In this document: piece by piece, positions 60,063 through 64,000 of the stretch | Position numbering within the stretch: the stretch's first letter is position 1 | Layout of the letters: each line of letters opens with the position of its first letter | The notes under the pieces: generated by a model | Told to the model about the DNA's origin: nothing | Databases searched by the model: none | The model's input: the letters and a program-made list of their open reading frames with translations, nothing else | Made by a program: the position numbers and the translations under genes | Assembly (NCBI GenBank): GCA_963721065.1 | Contig: CAVRHO010000001.1 | Span: forward strand, 992,001 to 1,056,000 | Reading direction: 5' to 3' | Source of the DNA: CAWBLP01 sp963721065 | Lineage (GTDB): Bacteria > Pseudomonadota > Alphaproteobacteria > Acetobacterales > Acetobacteraceae | Length of the DNA: 64,000 nucleotides

Positions 60063-61085
60063 ATGATTATCGATTGTCACGGCCACTACACCACTTCGCC
60101 ACGTCAGCATGAGGCGTGGCGCACGGAACAGATCGCGGCCCACAAGGAAGGCCGTGCCGCGCCGCCACGCCCGACGATCAGTGACGAGGAGATCCGCGCC
60201 AGCATCGAGGGCGGGCAGCTCAAGCTGCAGCGGGAGCGTGGCACCGACCTGACCATCTTCTCCCCGCGCGCCGCCGGCATGAGTCACCATTTGGGCGACG
60301 CCGGCACCAGCGAAGCCTGGGCCGCTGCCTGCAACGAGCTGATCCATCGCGTCTGCACACAGTTTCCGCGCAACTTCATCGGCGTGTGCATGTTGCCGCA
60401 GAGCCCCGGCGTGTCGCCGCGCAACTGCATCGCCGAGCTGGAGAAGTGCGTGCAGCAGTATGGGTTCGTGGGGTGCAATCTGAATCCGGATCCGTCCGGC
60501 GGCTACTGGACCGATCCGCCGCTGAGCGATCGCTACTGGTATCCGCTGTATGAGAAGATGGTGGAGCTGGACGTGCCGGCGATGATCCATGTCAGCCAGG
60601 CGTGCAATCCGGCGTTCCACACCACCGGCTCGCATTACCTGAACGGCGACACCGCGGCATTCATGCAGGTACTGACATCGGATCTGTTCAAGGACTTTCC
60701 TACGCTGAGGTTCATCATCCCGCATGGCGGCGGGGCGGTGCCGTATCACTGGGGCCGGTTCCGCGGCATCGCGCAGGACATGAAGCGGCCGCCGCTGGGC
60801 GAATTGCTGCTGCGCAACGTGTTCTTCGATACCTGCGTGTATCACCTGCCCGGCCAGGAACTGCTGGCCAAGGTAATCCCGGCGGAGAACATCCTGTTCG
60901 CCTCGGAGATGATCGGCGCGGTGCGTGGCATCGATCCGGAAAGCGGCCACCACTACGACGACACCAAGCGTTATATCGAGCAGCTACCGGTGTCGGCGGA
61001 GGCTCGGCAGCAGATCTACGAGGGCAACGCACGCCGCGTCTACGGCCGCCTGTCCGCGCAGATCGAACGGCAGTTCGCCGGCTGA
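60063..61085 (+). CDS. ligJ: 4-oxalomesaconate hydratase, LigJ-like amidohydrolase
   Basis: 340 residues. LigJ hydrates 4-oxalomesaconate in the protocatechuate 4,5-cleavage pathway. The close match runs throughout: MIIDCHGHYTTSPRQHEAW, RGTDLTIFSPRAAGMSHH, NLNPDPSGGYWTDPPLSDR, MIHVSQACNPAFHTTGSHYL, FIIPHGGGAVPYHWGRFRG and FASEMIGAVRGIDPESG. Metal ligands would be His in DCHGHY, His in MIHVS, His in IPHGGG and Glu in ASEM. No other lig genes are here, so the pathway is split or the enzyme is used on a related substrate. ATG 60063 after GGGGAGCAGG. Confidence 0.9.
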   Translation: MIIDCHGHYTTSPRQHEAWRTEQIAAHKEGRAAPPRPTISDEEIRASIEGGQLKLQRERGTDLTIFSPRAAGMSHHLGDAGTSEAWAAACNELIHRVCTQFPRNFIGVCMLPQSPGVSPRNCIAELEKCVQQYGFVGCNLNPDPSGGYWTDPPLSDRYWYPLYEKMVELDVPAMIHVSQACNPAFHTTGSHYLNGDTAAFMQVLTSDLFKDFPTLRFIIPHGGGAVPYHWGRFRGIAQDMKRPPLGELLLRNVFFDTCVYHLPGQELLAKVIPAENILFASEMIGAVRGIDPESGHHYDDTKRYIEQLPVSAEARQQIYEGNARRVYGRLSAQIERQFAG

Positions 61086-61140
61086 AACACACGGCGTGAG
61101 CGATCGACGCCGGTCCCATACGCGTAGGGTGCGCACGCCG

Positions 61141-61287
61141 GCCTCAGTTTTTCACCTCGGTCTCAGTCCTTCACGTCGGCCTCGGTTCCTCACGTCGGCC
61201 TCAGTCCATCACGTCGCCGCAGTCCTTCACGTCGCCTCAGTCCTTCACGTCGCCGCAATCCTTCATGTCGCCTCAGTCCTTCACGTC
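61141..61287. repeat. Tandem repeat, 18-19-bp unit, eight copies
   Basis: Units like GCCTCAGTCCTTCACGTC, starting at 61141, 61159, 61178, 61197, 61216, 61234, 61252 and 61270. The last unit's GTC is also the first GTC of the adjoining family-A hairpin. Confidence 0.9.
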
Positions 61288-61390
61288 ATGGCCGGGCTTG
61301 ACCCGGCCATCGACACCGGAACGATCGGGTCGGCATGCAACGGCACACGCCTGGACGGGGGTGGATGGCCGGATCAAGTCCGGCCATGAC
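61285..61390 (+). repeat. 106-bp hairpin repeat, family A, copy 4
   Basis: GTCATGGCCGGGCTTGAC at the left and GATCAAGTCCGGCCATGAC at the right, with core GGAACGATCGGGTCGGC and CACGCCTGGACGGGGG, same orientation as copy 1. Confidence 0.87.
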
Positions 61391-61412
61391 CGGGAGGGCG
61401 CGCGCCTGCCCG

Positions 61413-61517
61413 CCCTGTCTCCACGTCCGTCCGGCCTGTCTCCACGTCCGTCCGGCCTGTCTCCACGTCGGTCCGCCCTGTCTCCACGTCGGTCCGCCCA
61501 GTTTTCACGTCCATCCG
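61413..61517. repeat. Tandem repeat, 21-bp unit, five copies
   Basis: Units such as GCCTGTCTCCACGTCCGTCC start at 61413, 61434, 61455, 61476 and 61497. Shares the CACGTC hexamer with the array on the other side of the hairpin. Confidence 0.9.
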
Positions 61518-61758
61518 GGAACGACACTGCTCTTGCGGTGCGAGCGACCGGCAGTGCTACCATGGCGGCGCCTTTCCCAGCGTCGGAGGGCATTGACAAC
61601 CTGGCGGACCGCTTCCGGCGGAACGCCAGTCAACAGCGTGACGTACCGAGCGGCTGTTCCACGTCGTGACAGGGGGAGGCGACGAGGAACGGCTGGGCTG
61701 TGCGGCGCATCCCGTAGCGCCACCGTGCCGTCCCCCAGGGCAGAGGCGCAAGGAACCG

Positions 61759-63225
61759 ATGCAGGGGGTCCGGCAACTGACAGGCCTCGCGGTCAGCCGC
61801 CAGACATGCTTGTTCGGCGCCATATGGCTCGCGGCGTTCCTGGTGAGCTTCGACTACACCGCGGTGAACGTCGCCCTGCCCACGCTGGCGGGTGAATTCG
61901 GCGTCGGCACCTCCACGGTTTCCTGGATCGCGCTCGCCTACATGCTGGTCATGGTCGCGCTGATGCTGCTGACCGGGCCGCTGATCCAGCGCGTCGGCTA
62001 TGCGCGCGCGCTGTTCTACGGGCTGGCGTTGTTCGCGGCCGCCTCACTGGCCAGCGCGCTGGCGTTCGACCTGTGGTTCCTGGTTGCGATGCGCGCACTG
62101 CAGGGGATCGGCGCTGCGGGCATGTTCGTCATCGGCCCGGCCATCATCCGCACCATGCTGCCGGAACACGACCAGTCCCGCGCCTTCGCGATCTTTTCCA
62201 CCGGCCCGACCGCCGGCCTGTGCGCCGGGCCGGCCGTCGGCGCGCAACTCACCGCGCTGTTCGGCTGGGAATCGATCTTCCTGTTCAGCCTGTGCACAAG
62301 CCTCGTCGCAATCGTATCCTTGCGCCGGGCTGCGCCGGAGATCACCGGCCCCCGCGCGCGCCGGCCCGCCGACAGCGCGCCGATGCCCAGCCGCATCGCG
62401 GCCGGCCTGGCATTCGCAGGGCTGCTGCTTCTGCTGCTGGCGCTGAACCAGGGGCAGGAGTGGGGGTGGCTGTCACCGCGGATCCTCGCTCTGTTCGTTG
62501 CTTCCGGCGCCGCCCTGTTCCTGCTCGCAGGAATGGAACGCCGGACGGACCGTCCGCTGATCGACCGGCGCCTGTTCGCACCGGGGAACTTCACCACCGC
62601 CGCGGTCGTGTTCTTCCCGTTGCTGGTGGTGTTCGGCGGCAATGTGTTCCTGCTGCCATTCTACCTGGAATGGCTTCGCAAGGCCGGGACCGATGCCGTG
62701 GGCAGCATCCTGATGGTCCAGCCGGTCGCCACGATTATCGTGTCCACACTCGCCGGACTTTGCCTGGCGCAAACCAGCCGCCGCACGCTCTGCTCCGCCG
62801 GCATCGCCGTCACGGCGCTGGGCATTGCCATGCTGGCGCTGGTCGGTCACGCCGCGCCGCTCTCGCTCCCGATCGTGGCACTGGTCCTCATCGGCTGCGG
62901 CATTGGCCTGTACTATCCCACCCTGATCCAACTCAGCATGGCCGGCATCCCCGGGACCCTGGCGCCGTCCGCCTCCAGTCTGCAGGCAACAATCCGCGTC
63001 TTCGCCCAACTGCTCGGCGTCGTTCTGTTTGAAACGATCTTTTCGCAGATTTTCCCCGATGCCCTCCATGTGCGGCAGGCTGCCACCGCGGAGGGGACAA
63101 CTCTCGCCGACATGCAGACCGCCTTCCAGGACATCTTCTGGTGTGGCGCTGCAATCACCGCGGTGGCCTTGCTTCCCACGCTGTGGCTGCGAAGCCCGCC
63201 GCAACCGGTGGAGGAGGACGGATGA
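61759..63225 (+). CDS. MFS transporter, DHA2 (14-TM drug:H+ antiporter) family
   Basis: 488 residues from ATG 61759. Inner-membrane exporter with motif-C-like LVSFDYTAVNVALPTLAGEFG in TM1 and WIALAYMLVMVALMLLTGPL, then RVGYARALFYGLALF (motif A region) and RALQGIGAAGMFVIGPAII. Fourteen hydrophobic spans can be counted, the usual number for DHA2. It overlaps the next gene by ATGA, so the two products probably work together. Substrate unknown; EmrB-like proteins normally pair with a membrane-fusion protein, not seen here. Confidence 0.92.
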   Translation: MQGVRQLTGLAVSRQTCLFGAIWLAAFLVSFDYTAVNVALPTLAGEFGVGTSTVSWIALAYMLVMVALMLLTGPLIQRVGYARALFYGLALFAAASLASALAFDLWFLVAMRALQGIGAAGMFVIGPAIIRTMLPEHDQSRAFAIFSTGPTAGLCAGPAVGAQLTALFGWESIFLFSLCTSLVAIVSLRRAAPEITGPRARRPADSAPMPSRIAAGLAFAGLLLLLLALNQGQEWGWLSPRILALFVASGAALFLLAGMERRTDRPLIDRRLFAPGNFTTAAVVFFPLLVVFGGNVFLLPFYLEWLRKAGTDAVGSILMVQPVATIIVSTLAGLCLAQTSRRTLCSAGIAVTALGIAMLALVGHAAPLSLPIVALVLIGCGIGLYYPTLIQLSMAGIPGTLAPSASSLQATIRVFAQLLGVVLFETIFSQIFPDALHVRQAATAEGTTLADMQTAFQDIFWCGAAITAVALLPTLWLRSPPQPVEEDG

Positions 63226-64000
63226 GCGATTGCCACCTGGACCGCGCCGTGGCACCGACCCTGTTCGACGTCGTCGCCGGCCCGGAACTCGTCTTCACGC
63301 TCGTGCTGGCCAACCTGATGTCGCCGCGATTGTGGCACCTGCGTGAGCGGATGCTGCATGCGCCCGGGAACACGTTGCCGCAGGTTCAGGAACTTCTGGA
63401 CCACCATTTCGAGCACGTGGCCCCGGGCCGCATCGCCGCCATGAACGGCGTTCTGGACCTGGCCGGACTGGAGGCGCGATACGGCGCCGCGGCGGTGGAA
63501 TACGCGCGCAGCTCCATCGCGTCGGCGTTCAAGTGGCGCGTCGGGCGCGGCACACTGAAACAGGACGACGCGGCGCTCGAACTGCTCGGGCAGGGGAAAT
63601 TTCCCGCGTTTTCCTACGCCACGATCGACGAGGCATGGGCCTGCCGCCGCCTGCTGCAACATCGCAAGCACAAGCCCCTGGGGCTGACCTGCTGCCTGGA
63701 CGAAGCCGCGATCTTTGCCGCCCTGGTGCTGGCGCTGGGGAAGGTGCCGGCGGGGCAGCTCGCGTTTCTCGGCGGGCCAAGCCATTTTACGGCGTTCATG
63801 ACGGGCGGCGATGGGGGCTGGTGGTTCTATTCGAAGCACGTGCTGCTGGCGTCGTCCGACTGGGTGCGGCTTGTGGCGGATGACTACGGCGGCGATCACC
63901 AGATGGCCTTCGACGACCGGCTACCCGATTTCGATCGGATCATCACGGCGGCGGGCAGCTTTCTGTTCGCCTCGGGCGAGACCTCGCTGCCGCAGGCGCA
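63222..64000 (+). CDS. Unrecognised protein, possibly transglutaminase-like, runs off window
   Basis: The frame opens at ATG 63222 in an ATGA overlap with the MFS gene and stays open to the last base, giving at least 259 residues (MSDCHLDRAVAPTLFDVVAG). No family is clear. A Cys in LGLTCCLDEAAIFAALVLAL is followed about 30 residues later by SHFTAFM and GWWFYSKHVLL. That spacing of Cys and His, with aromatic residues after it, resembles a transglutaminase-like cysteine-peptidase fold. There is no signal peptide. Coupling to an exporter suggests modification of a substrate or accessory function. Treat the fold as a suggestion only. Confidence 0.7.
   Translation, partial: MSDCHLDRAVAPTLFDVVAGPELVFTLVLANLMSPRLWHLRERMLHAPGNTLPQVQELLDHHFEHVAPGRIAAMNGVLDLAGLEARYGAAAVEYARSSIASAFKWRVGRGTLKQDDAALELLGQGKFPAFSYATIDEAWACRRLLQHRKHKPLGLTCCLDEAAIFAALVLALGKVPAGQLAFLGGPSHFTAFMTGGDGGWWFYSKHVLLASSDWVRLVADDYGGDHQMAFDDRLPDFDRIITAAGSFLFASGETSLPQA

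Larger units (their letters stand above)
61086..61758. other. Repeat-rich gap between ligJ-like and MFS genes
   Basis: No gene is recognised. The 673 bp hold two tandem arrays flanking a family-A hairpin, listed separately. The last 100 bp before the MFS gene should contain its promoter; AAGGAACC precedes ATG 61759. Confidence 0.7.

Noticed and set aside
61141..61287. Possible CRISPR array
   Set aside because: Units are contiguous 18-19-bp repeats with no spacers and no cas genes; a minisatellite.
61413..61517. Possible CRISPR array
   Set aside because: Contiguous 21-bp units without spacers.

Overview
The window is about 64 kb of very GC-rich DNA with dense, short-spaced genes and reads as part of an alphaproteobacterial chromosome. 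The hopanoid genes hpnABCD, the alphaproteobacterial F1-ATPase inhibitor (zeta subunit, DUF1476 type), NsrR/NnrS, FNR/FixK-type boxes and the many CoA-transferase, amidohydrolase and LLM-oxidoreductase genes fit Rhodospirillales, probably an Acetobacteraceae-like bacterium. That placement is inference; there is no rRNA here. No transposase, integrase, phage gene or CRISPR array was seen.

Layout. 1-16.2 kb is a low-oxygen, nitric-oxide and overflow-carbon region. It holds the 3' part of a class I PHA synthase, acetate kinase, the NO sensor NsrR facing NnrS, a frameshifted DUF364 metal-chelation gene, a DUF2459 lipoprotein, a GroES-like protein and a universal stress protein. A six-gene run follows: acetyl-CoA synthetase, E1 alpha, E1 beta and E2 of a pyruvate-dehydrogenase-like complex, a free-standing acyl carrier protein, and aspartate 4-decarboxylase. 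The first four junctions of that run are ATGA overlaps. Two FNR-type boxes (8685-8698 and 9047-9060) sit between the divergent usp-groES and acs-pdh-ACP-asdA units. This is the most system-like part of the window.

16.8-29.1 kb carries catabolic and accessory genes: enoyl-CoA hydratases, a serine hydrolase, a decarboxylase-type amidohydrolase, PPK2, an HdeD-like membrane protein, a frameshifted LLM oxidoreductase, an SDR, a dienelactone hydrolase, a divergent iron-ADH homologue, a GFA protein and a CoA-transferase. 29.7-32.7 kb is an ectoine-type (ehuBCDA) polar amino acid ABC importer with a frameshift in the second permease. 32.8-36.0 kb has the ATPase inhibitor, two cupins and a DUF35/thiolase-like pair. 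36.1-40.2 kb is hpnABCD. 40.6-53.6 kb is mixed metabolism with one tRNA-Leu(TAA). 53.9-58.0 kb contains guaB, a HAD dehalogenase, an RsmB-type methyltransferase and a GNAT. 58.2-61.1 kb holds a branched-chain-type binding protein, a NIPSNAP protein and a LigJ-like 4-oxalomesaconate hydratase. 61.8-64 kb has an MFS exporter coupled to an unrecognised, possibly transglutaminase-like gene that runs off the window.

Intergenic DNA is unusual. A 106-bp hairpin family occurs four times (16422, 40382, 46505, 61285). A second, MITE-like palindromic family with ends resembling TATAATACCAGYCCGC occurs at least four times plus two decayed copies. Minisatellite-like tandem arrays with periods of 16 to 60 bp occupy many of the other gaps. 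Three genes (5242-6112, 21799-22798, 31260-31953) each contain one apparent extra base. They are either recent pseudogenes or assembly indels, and raw reads are needed to tell.
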